Source of the DNA: Symbiodinium natans
Taxonomy: Eukaryota > Sar > Dinophyceae > Suessiales > Symbiodiniaceae
Direction: 5' to 3'
DNA: 64,000 nt
NCBI GenBank assembly: GCA_905221605.1
Contig: CAJNDS010002674.1
Coordinates: 202,501-266,500, forward strand
Position 1 is the stretch's first letter. Each line of letters begins with the position of its first letter. Shown here piece after piece: positions 12,032 through 24,630 of this stretch. The position numbers were made by a program, and so were the translations under genes. Below the pieces are notes generated by a model. That model did no database searches. It saw only the letters and a program-made list of their open reading frames with translations, and had not been told where the DNA came from.

Positions 12032-13101
12032 TTGGCGCGCCAACGGTACAAGCCCCAGATGTCTCTTGGCGTCCTCCAAAACGTTCAGCGCCGGCATGAA
12101 CCCAACGTGTTTGCATTGTGCCGCCCAGTGCCTTACAAGTGGACAAGACTTCGACAAGAGCTGGCGAGGAGGCCGAGCTCGCGAACACTTCGTGTGGCAG
12201 CTGTGTTGGGCCACTGTGGCACCGTTGTGGTGCTAGTATGTTGTGGTTCGTTCTGTGACCTGGAGATGTTGCGTGCATGGGACACGGTAAGACACAGGGT
12301 GATGCTCGGAACGCTCGGCGAGGTGTCTCTCAGCCGATAGCTGATGGAAGCTGTGTGCCCATGAGGCAGAAGAGTCTCAGAACAGGGTTCTTGGGTTCTC
12401 TACTGATCCTCTTTGCTTCCCTTGGCGCTCGTGACTCACGACAATTCAGTCGCAGTTTGTGAAAGCTGGAGATCAGCCGCAGCACAATTTCTGCAGTGCT
12501 GCACCGAAGGACTCGATTCGACGTGCTTGCCATGACAAACACGGCTGGCTGCTAGCTTGGCACTGCAGTTTGTTGCAACTCCGGTGGATTTCCAGGTTGA
12601 AGCAGACAACGATCGAATCAGGCACATATGAATCCACCAGGTTGACTATTGCAAGCTGTGCATTTCGAGCTGCTCCCTGATCCGGATCATCGGATCGATC
12701 CAAGGTATGCAAAGGTCTGATGCCCCGCACGGTTGCGTGATGGAAGGTGGCCTGGCGCCGCTCCCAGAAGTTTTGACAGAACCGGACGCTGTGCAGCTAC
12801 GGCTCATCCTCGCGCATCCTCGCTGCTCTTCGAGTCTGAGCTGTTCACTGTTGATGAATCAAGGTTGCCCAAATTCATTTCTTTGCGTGCAGGTCCCTGC
12901 AATGTCCGGGCACTTCATGTTGATGCCGACAATGCAGGCAATGCCACAGCCCACACAGGCCTTTCTGCATCATACTCGTGCAGCTTTGAAGACGCATTCT
13001 GCCGCGTTCTTGACTGCCAGGTCATGTGGGATACCTACTCACCATCCGGGAAGGAGCTTGAGGACTTGTTGCGGAAGGCTATGGAAGTAGAGCTGGAATG
13101 A
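12032..13101 (+). CDS. Candidate exons of unknown gene with acidic C-terminus
   Basis: The clearest piece is the last exon, about 13019-13101. It follows a GCCAG acceptor, reads VMWDTYSPSGKELEDLLRK and ends MEVELE before TGA. Upstream + strand stretches that could belong are 12052-12210 (MSLGVLQNVQRRHEPNVFAL), 12571-12630 (FVATPVDFQVEADNDRIRH) and 12826-12865 (LLFESELFTVDES). I do not recognise the family. Exon assignment is by composition and AG acceptors only. A minus-strand frame at 11810-12214 competes with the first piece. Confidence 0.35.
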
Positions 13102-13109
13102 AAGGAGTC

Positions 13110-14880
13110 GTACGACCACATGGCACCCTCTTAGCACCCCCAGTCATGAGAGGCCATGCCTACGCATTACGACGACTGACGAGTCGCCCAGGCAGCATCC
13201 GCAGTATCCGCTAAAGGACTAGCCCGAGAGGCAGCCTTCTCACATCAGCACGTCGCGTAAGAGGCAACAGACAACCTGCTCATGCCGGTTGCACCATGTT
13301 TTTTCTTTCTTAGCTCGGCACATCTCACATCTCAGCAAATTCAAATTGGCAATCTTTCACCCCTGGAGGCTGATGGCGTTGGAGGCCACAGAGCCTCACT
13401 GGGCAACGATGGTTTTCTCCTTTTCGTTTCACAAGTCTTCACCGAGTGGCTGTTCCTGCCTCTCGTGGGACTCGGATTTCAGGATTGCAGAGATGACAGG
13501 GGCATCACGGCAAGCGTCATCCGTCTTCTCTCATCGTTCGCCTGTGTGGCAGTGGTAGAGACTGTGACAATGTGTCAGTAAGTCGAAAATCGATGAATAT
13601 CGGAATATCGTGTCTGCCGGGGAACGCCGACCCTGGGGTTCCTCTAACTCTGCATCCCGATGAAAGCGACAGGCTGAGTATTTGAACAATTTTTTTTTAG
13701 CTCTGACCAGCGGCTCAGTGCGATCGGACAACAGCGACAGCAGCAATTAGGTTGTGTGAGTCCTGGTCTGCCCATGGTGTTACCCAGGACAATCCACATC
13801 GTGTTCCAGACTCTGGTGTGAAGATCAGCTTCGGAATTTTTCGCTAGACTGACAACGTCTGACAATGTTACATGTTACGTTCATCTTCAGCTGATCTCAG
13901 ACCAGGGGCTTTTTTCTTCGTGTCGCCATCGCCGGCGAGAGAACTTGTTTGCTGTTGCCGTCATCAGTCGCAGCTTGGATTGGACAAACACGGAGTATCA
14001 GGTCCTGAACACATGTAGACAGGCTACGATCTGGGAGTTGAAGAAAGGCACGCTTGCCCAATCCATAAGCGACTGCCATGTCGATGTGCGTGACAGTGAG
14101 GCTTTCGACACACCTAGTGAAAGTGACCAAGACTAAGCCAACTTGGTGTTCTGCGCAGAGACTACATCGCACGAGCCGATGCAGCACAGGACACAATGTC
14201 TCGCAGTCCAGAGCGCAGTGAGGTAGGAAGTAGGACGTTCTGCAAAGCAGCCACACGAGACGGTTGTCCTGTGCTGCTGCTGGATTCATTCGTGACGTCG
14301 GAAAGAATGTTTTTGAGGATGTCGGAATGGCAGACGCCAGCAGCTATGCAGCTGACAAATTATAGATGTCATAGATGTCAACTGCGGAATGCCAAGTCGA
14401 GTTAGCATAAGCAAGCCATTTTTCTCAGACAGAAGCAGCTGATCCTTACGCTGGCGCTTACCATCGTAATCAGCTTATGACTTGCGGCTGCCGGACGGGC
14501 GGGGATCTGCCAGATGGTCGAAGGAGGCATCAACGAACGCAGCCCTGCTGTGCATGACAGTGGCTTGACTGTGAATACATGGAATAGTTTGCTTGACATA
14601 ATAACAGGAATGCAAAATGAAGTGCTGTGTGTTCAGTTTAGTATGATCTAAGGCGCGGCCCCGACACTGTGGAATGCTGTGGACACCGCTTGACGCGTTA
14701 GTCCTGGCGGGAAGCACGTTTGGTCCAAATCTTGTATTGACCACACATTGCGGCATTGGAACTTACCTGTTAGTCTGACTCCGCCTAATGTCCTTAGATT
14801 CCTTAGGTCCTAGACGTGTCTAGAGTGAGCATAGCTGGACGCCCTGTGTTTCTCTTGATCTCACGGCATGCACCCGCATC
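13110..14880. other. Weak coding signal only
   Basis: A + strand stretch at 13310-13420 (LARHISHLSKFKLAIFHPW) and one at 13960-14136, ending EAFDTPSESDQD and TAA, look protein-like. A minus-strand open frame (13897-14289) overlaps the second. No domain recognised. Confidence 0.25.
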
Positions 14881-14918
14881 AGTTTTGCGCAAGCAATGGC
14901 CAGGGGCCAGCATGGGCT

Positions 14919-15293
14919 TTAACCTGCAGTGAGCTCTGTGATTTTTGCGGCTGACATACAGTCGCCGAATGTTGTAGACTGTTGAGAAACAGTTGGAGTG
15001 CTGGGTTGAGCCCTGATCGTAACATGTGATTCCGTGGGAGATTCCGGGCCACTTGTGGTGGCAACTTCTTGGCTAGCGCAACTGTACAGAGGTGGTTGCT
15101 CTCGTAGGAACTCCAGCTCCTTTTGGAAGCTTGCCCTCCAGATTCGGCAGCGTAGTATGACTGAAGGCCGAAGCAGCACCTTGAAAGACCTCGAGACAGC
15201 ATGATGAGGGTACTGCGGGTACTGTTCCACACGTGGATCCTTGAACAGTGAATAACAGTGAGTTCTCCGGAGATCAGATGAATCCAACTCCAA
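14919..15293 (-). CDS. Minus-strand exon of unknown gene
   Basis: A 124-codon frame on the minus strand, with an ATG at 15293, contains DLRRTHCYSLFKDPRVEQY and, later, WRASFQKELEFLREQPPLY. It ends in a Ser/Thr/Pro/Gln-rich tail closing AAKITELTAG before the stop. It is the best minus-strand coding candidate in a window otherwise dominated by + strand genes. A second minus-strand frame of 196 codons overlaps it, so the true frame is not certain. Upstream exons would lie above 15.3 kb. Family not recognised. Confidence 0.35.
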   Translation of the reverse strand: MELDSSDLRRTHCYSLFKDPRVEQYPQYPHHAVSRSFKVLLRPSVILRCRIWRASFQKELEFLREQPPLYSCASQEVATTSGPESPTESHVTIRAQPSTPTVSQQSTTFGDCMSAAKITELTAG

Positions 15294-15707
15294 CTTAAGC
15301 TTCTACTCTGATCGTTCGAGAAGTACTGAGTGCAGTGCAAGCCGGCGAAAGGGCATGCTTCTGCGGATGCTGGCATGCAAACCGGATGTAACAGGAGAAG
15401 ATAGGAGGGGATTGCCAACCTCAATCTTCTGTAGGGACGAGGCTGTTGGGCGGCGTAACCCCAACCCACCTTATTGAAACCTCAAACGACGGAAGTGTCA
15501 CAAAGAGCTGGCTGCAGCATCATCTGCAAGCTCAGCTGTCTCGTCTGCGAATTGCAGGAGAGCCTTAGCTGCCAGAAGCTACTGTGAACCGTGGAAGTCT
15601 AAACCGGTCATTGTTTTTGATGCAAATCATTGGGGAGAAAAAAACATGGAAGGCGTTACCGTCCAGCGTTCATTGGGGGTAAGCGGGTTTGTAACGTAGC
15701 ACGCTGC

Positions 15708-16560
15708 GCAAATATGGCACACGTGACGCAGTTATCATGAGAAAGCAGGGCCCTAACACGTAGGACAGGTGACTCGGTGACTCAGCTATCATGACAGACG
15801 CGGGAGAATGCGCTGGGTCAAGCAGAATCTTCAATCATAGCACAAGGGACTCAGCTATCTTGACAAACGCGAGAGAATGCGTCGGATCGAGCAGAATCTT
15901 CTAAAATGCACAAGCGACTCAGATATCATCACAAACGCAGGAGAACTCTCTGGATCGAGCAAAGTCCCAATGTATAGACGGGCGCCTCAGCTTTCATGAC
16001 GATCACGGGAGAACACTCTGAGTCAAACAGAATCTTCAGTCATAGTACAAGGGAAGCAGCTATCCTGACAAATGCGGGAGAATACGCTGGTCGAGCAGAG
16101 TCCGCTAATATATGTCACAAGCGATTCAGCTGGCCATATAGCACAGGCGACTCAGCTATCATGGCAACCATAGGAGAACGCGATGTGTCGAGCAGAACCT
16201 TGATTCATAGCACGAACGACTCATCAGTTAGCTTGACAAGCGCGGGAGAACACACTGGGTCGAGCGAAATCCTCTAATATGGCTCAATCGACTCAGCTAT
16301 CATAGCAAGCGGGAGAACTCGCTCGGTCGAGCAAAGTCCTAATGCATAGCACAGGCGACTCAGCTATCAGGACGCACGTGGGAGAACGTGCTGGATCAAG
16401 GAGTTCAAGACACAATGGATTCAACTGTCCTGAAAAAAGGGCCAGCACACTGCGTAAGTTTGGCACAACTGACGCAGTTCTCATGAGAAACGCGAGAGAA
16501 CGATACTTCCATCATAGCACAAGGGACTCAGCTATCGTGACAAACGCGGGAGAATTCGTC
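15708..16560. repeat. Diverged ~68-bp minisatellite array
   Basis: About 11 degenerate copies of a unit of roughly 68 bp (67-72 in most copies). Each holds the core GACTCAGCTATCATGACAAA, then CGCGGGAGAA, then GGNTCGAGCAGAATCTTC and CATAGCACAAG. Copies begin near 15775, 15840, 15908, 15977, 16046, 16130, 16210, 16282, 16350 and 16520. The array is framed by two related copies of TGACGCAGTTCTCATGAGAAA (15724 and 16467). Divergence between copies shows it is old. No frame stays open through it. Confidence 0.85.
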
Positions 16561-16662
16561 GGCTGGCGCACTGGAATAGAACACAACGATTCAAGCTTTC
16601 CTCTAAGCTCTAAATACCAATGCGGCTGTGCCTGTGCTTGCCTTGGTTTACGGAGACCGCTG

Positions 16663-16726
16663 CAGCTTACGCGCAGCTTACGCGCAGCTTACGCGCGCCT
16701 TACGCACGCCTTACGCACTCCTTACT
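16663..16726. repeat. 11-bp tandem repeat
   Basis: Five to six copies of an 11-bp unit, first as CAGCTTACGCG and then shifting to GCCTTACGCAC. This is a small variable tandem repeat next to the larger minisatellite. Confidence 0.85.
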
Positions 16727-17059
16727 CTAAAAGACCTTTGCCAGACAGGTCTGTTTGTTCAGGCATCATGGATATGTATCGTGGAAGGGCCAGGCGGACC
16801 CCAAAATGGGCGTATGCCTTCAAAACGCATCTCCGGTAATCGGGGCATCGGTCACACGGAGCAACAAGTATATCGATCTACCTGCGCCAGAAAACCTCAG
16901 TACGTGCAGTTCGGTCTACTCACAACCACCCGGGGCTTCGAAGATAGAACGCTCGGTACGTGCGCCTCGGTGCGCTCGGTTAGCCAGGGGCTTGGAAGAT
17001 GACTACCCTGTACCTGCATCTAGGTGTGTTCGGTCATTGCCGCAACGGTGCCGTCGTTC

Positions 17060-17375
17060 GTCTGGGGTTGTCCAAACTTCCCAAGCTCCAAAAAGATTCC
17101 CCCCAAAGGCACGGTCACTTGGGAACTTATATTCACCCTAAAACCCAAGCCCAAATCGGCTCCAACAAGGCTCCCCAAAAGGCTTTCAGAATCCAAACAA
17201 CGCTTCACGGAGGCTCCAAAAGGATCCCACGGAGGCTTCAGAAAGGCTCCACAAAGATCCCCCCCCAAAGGCACGGTCACTCGGAGATGACCCTAAACGT
17301 CATGAATCCCAAATCGGCTCCAACAAGGCACCCCGAGATGCGGTCACTTGGGAACTTTGAGATGTTAAAAACAAC
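17060..17375. repeat. Imperfect direct repeats, ~160-bp period
   Basis: Segments such as AAAGGCACGGTCACT (17104 and 17268) and AAATCGGCTCCAACAAGGC (17152 and 17309) recur with a spacing of about 160 bp. A CACTTGGGAACTT element occurs at 17120 and 17346. No gene seen. Confidence 0.7.
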
Positions 17376-17379
17376 GTAT

Positions 17380-18540
17380 CAGGCAGGCTCCAACACGCCC
17401 AAACATGTGATGTTGAAAGCCTTACAAAAACACACAAAAACCAATTGTGGCCTTGCAGTTTGGTTGTTCAAGCACCGCTTGCAACCGCTGTTGTAATGCT
17501 TCTCAACCCCCTGTGCACAGCTAGTGCTGGCACCTCTTGAAGACGAGCCCGTAGCATACGCATGAAACCAAGGGGTGCGACACATGTAGAGACGCACAGC
17601 CTGGTGGTGCTGTATGCCGAAGATGGCAAACGAATTGTTGTAATCACCTTGCGTTCGTTGGGGATTCCAAACGAACACTGGATTTCAGCTACTTTGCCAG
17701 GACCAAGTTGACCCTAGCGTTCCTTCGGGAAATTGAGTTTGTACCATGCTTTGGTGCTGTCTAAAAGGCACTCCGCCCACAGCGTTCATTGGGGAACTCG
17801 GATTTGGTAATGTTTTCTTCGCCTTCGCTTGAACCGGTGCGTTCATTGGGGTTTAGATGTGTTGGGGATGGGTGGTTTCGACTTTCAGTGCCGCCTGTAG
17901 CACCGGTCTTTGCATTCCGTGTTTCTGTCATTTTCTGTTCTTTACCCAGTATTCACGCGTGATCTGTGCCATGCCTCAGGAGATGCGGGCGTCCAGCTCG
18001 GAGTGATCAAGGCTTCAGCTCTCGTGGCAATGCATGGCACTTTCCGAAGCATCGCACCTCCCTGCATTTGCATCCGCTGTGCTGGCAGGCCCAAGGAATG
18101 CACGTGATGCTCTTCAGATTGGGCCTAGACAAGTGAGAGAAAGAGAGAGCACTGCCAGAAAGCAGACTCCAGTTTGAACTTGCGAAGTTTATAAGCAGAC
18201 TAGACCATCGAGATGTCACAAGTTTTGCCAAATGTCATTGAGAAGCTGGGGCCTGTAGGGATATGCGCGAAGCTTCGCACATCCCTGAGTCCGTTACAGT
18301 GCATCCACGGTTGAGCACCTGATGGGTGCAGATTCTAGTTGTCAACCCCTGGCACTGGGTGCGGAGATGTGCACGACCAGTCTCCGGCTGGTTCTGAGCA
18401 ATCAGAGGAAATATGTGCTGAGTGACAAGTCAATCTAGGCTCTGCCAAATGCATTGCTTCAGTTGACTTTCAGGTTGCGACGCTGTCTGAATCTTCACGT
18501 CTGCTTCTATATGCATTGACCCGGCAAACTCTGTCCCGTT
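17380..18540. other. No supported gene
   Basis: Unique sequence with recurrent GCGTTCATTGGGG motifs (17779, 17840, and near-matches at 17651 and 17715). Only short open frames. Confidence 0.35.
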
Positions 18541-19366
18541 GTTTTCCGCGGGGGTGGGGGGGGGGGGGCGAAGACGAAGCTGCGAAGACGATGAAAGACG
18601 AAATTGCTTGCAAAGACCTGAAGCTCCATATGGCGTCCGAAGACTAAAATTGAAGACGAAAATTCGGCCATACGAATCCTTCCACACCTGTCGTGCAAGC
18701 TAGCGTGCTAGCATTGTGTTAGCAAATGGGGGGGGGGCCTGTTCTGGCCACGCTGGCCAAAAGGCCTAAAATGCTCCTGAAGCCCAAATTCGGCACTGAA
18801 GCATAAATTCGGCGCTAAAGCCTAAATTCCGTCCTTTTCCTGTAGGCCCCCTGAACTTCAAAAGACGACCGTTTCACATCGTGTGGGCTGCCCTGCGAAC
18901 TTATCCAAGGCAACTTGCTGGCTGCCACTTTTTTGCAACCCCATTTGCCAACACTATTGTTGCAAAACGGGTTTGGAAAGGACTCCTGTGTGTTAAACGC
19001 AATTCCTCTTCATGGGTTGATGTTCTTGACAAAATTCACTTACTGCAAGTCCTCTTCATGGCACGACAAAAAATCGGGGGGGTGGGGGGGGGGGGGGGGG
19101 GGGGGTGGAGGGTGCAGCCCCACCTTTGCAAACACGACGCTCGCCTGTACGCTCGCACGACGTGTTTGGAATGGGTTCGTATATGTTTGAATGCAAAGCT
19201 TCTTTAAGGCATGAACTTTCTCATAAAGCAAGATGGGACAGGTTAAAGCTAAACAAAAGCCGGGGGTTGCGAGGGGGGCGCACCCCCCCCCCATTTTGCA
19301 AGCACTTTGGAAAGGATGTGCGTGCGTGCGTGAGTGCGTGCGTGCGTGCGTGCGTGCGTGGGTGGG

Positions 19367-19403
<37 letters not shown>

Positions 19404-20010
19404 CTCTCTCTGTGTCGGTGTCTGTGTGTCTGTGTGTGTGTGAAGGGATGGCGCGATCTTCTTTGCAACGCAGGCTTGCGAGGCTTGAAAAAAAGGGAGG
19501 GCGGACTGCCCCCCTCCATTTGTAAACACAATGCTTGCATGGAACGGATTCGTATATGTTTAAATGCATGTCCTCTGCATGGCACGACCAGGCGGTTGGG
19601 TGGGTGCCGACTGTAGGCTTCAAGACCGGAAAAGCAGGATTTAGGCTTCACCGCTGAGTTCTGGCTTGAGGGGCATTTTCGGCCTTTGGGATTCAGCACC
19701 GAATTTAGGCTTCAGGTGCATTTTAGGCTTCAGGCCCGAGAGGAACGAAGTAGGCTTCAGTTTCAAATTTTGGCTTCAAGTTCTTTCTGGCGCCAGGAAC
19801 GTGGGGTGGGGAAGGGCAGGGAGAGGTTGGGACGAAGGGTGTTGGTCCCAGTGTCGATGCCGAATTTCGCAGTCCGCGGGGGATCGAATCTAGGCTTCAG
19901 CGCCGAATGTAGGCTCCAGTGACACTTTAGGCTTTACCTTGTGGACAGGCCAGAATTCAGGCGCCGGATGCGAGCTTCAGTCAGCACTTCGAATTTCAGC
20001 TTCAGGGGGG
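18540..20010. repeat. Poly-G-tract dispersed repeat cluster with inverted arms
   Basis: A cluster of related units of about 200 bp, each with a long G (or C) run (18546-18568, 18727-18736, 19076-19106, 19277-19289) followed by TTGCAAACAC-like and CATGGCACGAC-like segments. The cluster is bracketed by opposite-orientation copies of a motif: CCTGAAGCCTAAATTCGG-type at 18766-18832 and CGAATTTAGGCTTCAGG-type from about 19690. The same family recurs in the other orientation at 50.1-50.65 kb. It includes a GTGC/GT array at 19317-19441. No gene seen. Confidence 0.7.
19317..19441. repeat. GTGC then GT microsatellite
   Basis: A GTGC tetranucleotide array grades into a GT array with CTCTCTG interruptions, inside the poly-G repeat cluster. 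Confidence 0.9.
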
Positions 20011-21790
20011 TCCGAAAAGGGGACCCGCTCTCCCGAGTCTCTGCACCCAAATGTGACACATATGGCACAGATCAATACGGACGAGCTAGAACACCACATA
20101 CTGTCACATCTGGTCAACTCTGGGCCATGGTGGTTCGGAGGCATGGCTGGTTGCCCCATCTCGTCTCAGAGCAACACTGGCAACACATGGCGACATGAAC
20201 TTGAAACAGCTTGATCTGCTGCGATACCGCTGAAACAAGACGATTCCAAAATTTCCAGCACGTGCAAGTAATTTCTGTGTGCACATGTACGCGTCTCGGG
20301 CATGCCTGTACGTGTAGCGCCTGCATGGACCATGGAAGCAGCTCCAGTCTGCAGTCCTTTGTGTGCCAGGCTTGGAGCTAGGCTTTGCATTAAGCATGTG
20401 ATCAATCATGTGTAGCCGCCTTTGCTGCCCTCAAGACGCACGCTCAACGGCTCTTGAGACTGCACTTGGATGCGCCACATTCAACCGTGCGATTCAACCG
20501 TTCGTGAACAGGTTTCGGCACTTCGGACTGGCAGCCGAGCAGCGCAGGAGAACCTCTCGAAAGCCTTGGTGGAAACTGGCGTTCTTTCCCCAGACAGGAA
20601 CACATCCAGACATGTAGCTTTGACATGTAGCACGGGCTGTTATAGGTTTTAGTCAACATGGCTTGTTGTGCACTGCCCACTTGGCCATGTGCAACTTTGA
20701 GAAAGGGCGATGGCCCAACCACAAAGAACAAGACACAAGGAATGGGACTTGCGTGAAAAGAGACCGTGGCTCTAGCCTCGAATAAATCCAGATGTTTCCC
20801 ACCAAGTCAGTGCTACACTTGGGATGCGCCTAGTTAACTCCAGCATGTACCTATATGAGCATTCTGCCGAAGTAACCCATACTATCATATACTGATGCAT
20901 CTGTGAGATACAGATATTACACAGGATGGAGCCCGATGTATACCGAAAATATGTGCTGCTTGAGAGGGCTTCGAATGGGGGGTGCTTCGCTATACAATTT
21001 AGCTTCCAAGTGTGGGCGGTCAAGGGGGCAGTGGCGAAGGCAAACCTTGATTGCGATCTGGGATTTCAGATTTCAGTGTAGGGTTCGTGCACTGGCAAGC
21101 CAAGTCGTGTGCGCCGCGTGAGCAACTTGTACAAGTCAAGGATGTGTCTCCAATTTATATGAGAAGTTCTGGAGAGAGTCTGTAGCAATGTCAACGAACT
21201 TGGGGAGACTGAAGCTAGTAAAGTTTGGATAAGGTATCTGGGTTCAGTTTGAAAGTCTGTAGACTCTTTAGCGTGCTGAAAAATCAAAGCTAGGGGTTTT
21301 TTGAATTGCTTACAGGCAAACAGGCTCTTCAAAACCGACCTTAATTAATTAATGTCCTTGTTAATGAAAGCGCAAAACATTGAAATTCAGCATTCCGGGC
21401 TCTGCAAGACTCCAAGATGCAAGATCCACGAGCCCAGGAGATTCTGGAATCCAAATCTTTGGATCCCCACTCTGCCAAAGTCGCTGAATTTCGATCCCTG
21501 AGTTTTCATTCAGAAATTTCCAGTGTTTCGGTTGGATGTGAGATTTGGATTCCTGAGTTACCCGCAGTGGCACTCTGGATCTTGCGCCCGAACACCGATG
21601 TCGATACCCGATTGAATTTAAGTCGGGTGTAAATCGGGATCCAAGCTTGGATCTTGGATCCCAGAATACTAAACTTCAGTATCATTAGGATTTCAAGGCA
21701 TGTGGGGGGTTCCAGGTAATGGCACGTCGAACAAGATGCTTATTGGTTCACAGATAATGATGCAGACGTTGATGGGGGGGAATGGGGGGT
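20010..21790. other. No supported gene
   Basis: Short open frames on both strands. A + strand stretch at 20408-20617 is mildly protein-like, but no domain or splice pattern is recognised. Confidence 0.3.
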
Positions 21791-21801
21791 GGTGCACGGT
21801 C

Positions 21802-21929
<128 letters not shown>

Positions 21930-24625
21930 ACAGTTGTGCTTTTGGCAATCATCGTCTCTCGGAGTGGAGCGGTCGAGCCCGCTGGTGCGCTTTGCATCTA
22001 TCCTGGCACCATCCAATAGCTGCTGCACCGCCACGAACATTCGCACCTCCCCAAACCCCCAAAGGTGTTGCACTTGCAGTTAATAATGCTGTCCGCAATT
22101 TGCAGTTGCCAGTCTTGAGCCCAGATTTCACACAATTGGCACCCGAGCATGGGGAGCCCCCTAAAGAAGGCTTTGTCTTGTTTTGCATCCTTTGTTGTTC
22201 TAGCACTTTCCCTGGCAAAACTGGAATTGTCTAATTTGCTTTGTTTCTTAGTAGCCTTTGATCTCGAGATTGTTGGTTGTGTTAGTCCGATTTTTGGATT
22301 CCAACAGCGCTGGTCACCGCCCCACAGCCCCACAGCCACAACCCGAGCCAGTCGCTGCCCCACATCATTGGCACCAGGGATGGCACTTTTCCTCTGCAGG
22401 TTTGGCGGCTGTGCGCAGAGGCCTTGGGCGCTGGTTTGGGCTGGAGTTTGATTGTAGAACGGGTTGGGCCCAATTCTTTTGTTGGGGTTGCCGTTCGTTA
22501 CCACTCGTAAGGCTTAAGCAACGTTGAATGCCAGCGTGTGGCATTGAAAGGAAGATGCAGCTTAAGCGACAGATGGCGAACTACGACATGTCAGCAGTGA
22601 AAGGTCTAACGCAGGAAATCCATCCAAGCTAGCCTTTCGGGTCAAAGGCAGAATCTTTAAAACCATCTAACCTATGCCCGTGCCGGCCGCTTTCCAGGAA
22701 ATAACATTGCGCGTTCATCAGCCTCCTCTCTCTCTCTCTCTCTCTCTGTCCCTGGTCTCCCGACTGTCTGCCGACTCCCTGCTTTCATCGCCGTTGCGAA
22801 TGAACCCAACTAAGATCAACTAAAGACAGAGAAAGGGAGCAAGACGTTGCTGCTGCTTCTGCTGGACGGAGGCTGTGTCCAAGGACTGGCCCAGATCCAT
22901 CGAGGGGCACGATCTCGACGTCACTTTCGTGAGGGTCTTCTGTGCGGAGCGCTTGGTCATCTTGCACCGGCATCTGGACCTTTGTGCGCAAGACCATTGT
23001 GCGCATGTCGAAAGGCATCGCGATTGGCCCATGTGGCGAGGCGATTGCTCCTTTGGTGTCCAGATGAGGCACATGTTGAATCGTCATTGTTCAGCATTTG
23101 TTAAATTCTAACGCATTCTAACGCTACGCGACCCGCGTCGGCCTGGCCCACCGCAGCTCCCGGAGGGGGCGATCGCCTGTGAGAGTTCTGCTGCAAAGGG
23201 TGGTTGGGGGAAAAAGGGTAGCAAAGATATCAATCGATGAATAAACAGCTCGGGCTTTGGAGGAGCGTCGAACTTTCCACTGTGTGATGCAGCAGATCTT
23301 GCACCAGCATCCTGGCAAGCTCGATCCTCTGAGTTTATGTTTCTTTCTTTTCTTTCAAAGGGTTGTTCAATTCATGTCCAAGCGGGCGTTTGAACACGTA
23401 CCTCGTCGTGCGCACATGTCAGGGCGGCTGATCTTGCGCCAATGCCGAGCCCTTAATGGGACACTCGCGACATGGTGCTGGCGAGCGCAATTTGTGCTGC
23501 CTCAGTCCTGCAAAGGAGGATCTTGAGTGTTTCTATGTGTTTGTGCCGTTTTTTAGGGATGCGCGTCGACGCTTTCTGAATTAAGCCTCGTCCATACTCA
23601 GTTACTGCAGTTGCTGGTCTTTCCCATGACTCATTCCGGCACGTCACCTCCTGATCCAGAAACCCAGAGACGACCTCTCATGGTCATGCTGCCTGTCCCC
23701 TTCACCGGTGCTGAACGCGACTCTCGACCGTGCACATCCGCGCACAAGCTGGTCACTTTCCCGCTCGTGCTGTCTTCACTTATTTTCGTGCGTGTTTTCG
23801 CTCGTCTTCGAGCGTCTTCGCACATCTTACTTGTTCGCGTGTCTTCGCTCGTCTCATGGATCGCTTCGACAGACTTCGCATGACTTCGCTCGTTTTCGTT
23901 CGGCTTCGCGTGTCTTCGCTCGTCCTCGGACCTTGGCTGTACATGCCGTGCAGGGGGCCGTCGCGCCTTCTGCCAATATGCTGGCGCTCGCCAATGTGCT
24001 TGCAATGAGCTGGTCCTTGAGTCGCCGCAGTCTTTGCGTTTCGTTTACCTTGTTGCTCGTTCGAACGGTTTGCGTATGAATCAGAAAGGTATACTGGCAG
24101 AAGCCACAAACCAGAATGCAAATCTGTACAGAGTCCCACTATTCGGTGAACTAAGCTCTAGACGAAGCGCGCTCTTTTTTGAACTCTGGCGACTGCAGGG
24201 TGGCAGGTCTGCCCATGCGCTCCCCAACCATGCGTCGTGCATGGACATGCACCACATCTTCTGGGAGCCTACGAGAATTCTACGCATTCTCACGCGCAAC
24301 GTGATCCCCCGGTCTTTACTCGGAGCCTGACAACTGTCCAAATCGCTTTCAGCCCCGGTCATCGACAGACACGATTGTTGCATCAACACGTCGAAGACGC
24401 GGCGGGCCGTTTCCTTGCAACAACCGCCATGAATATAGTAACAAGTTACTTGGTTTTCGAACGAAACATGGCGGAAAAGCTGCTTCTCTCCGCAACCACG
24501 TGCTTAAAGTATGCACAACCAGCAGAGCACATCATAATCCGAGCAACACGTTTTCCGCAGTTTCGCATGACGTGGGCTGAAATGCACGAGGAAGGAAAAG
24601 CCAGCGCTTCCTCTGATTTCCTCTG
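21930..24625. other. No firm gene; CT tract and TTCG-rich minisatellite
   Basis: A CT tract lies at 22724-22747. At 23755-23935 a degenerate repeat built on TCTTCGCTCGT occurs about ten times. A + strand stretch at 22875-23111 (DLDVTFVRVFCAERLVILH) and an overlapping minus-strand frame are both mildly protein-like; I cannot choose between them. Confidence 0.35.
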
Positions 24626-24630
24626 CATGA

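Noticed and set aside
15708-16560. CRISPR array
   Set aside because: Units are tandem and diverged along their full length, with no identical repeats separated by unique spacers, and the DNA is eukaryotic.
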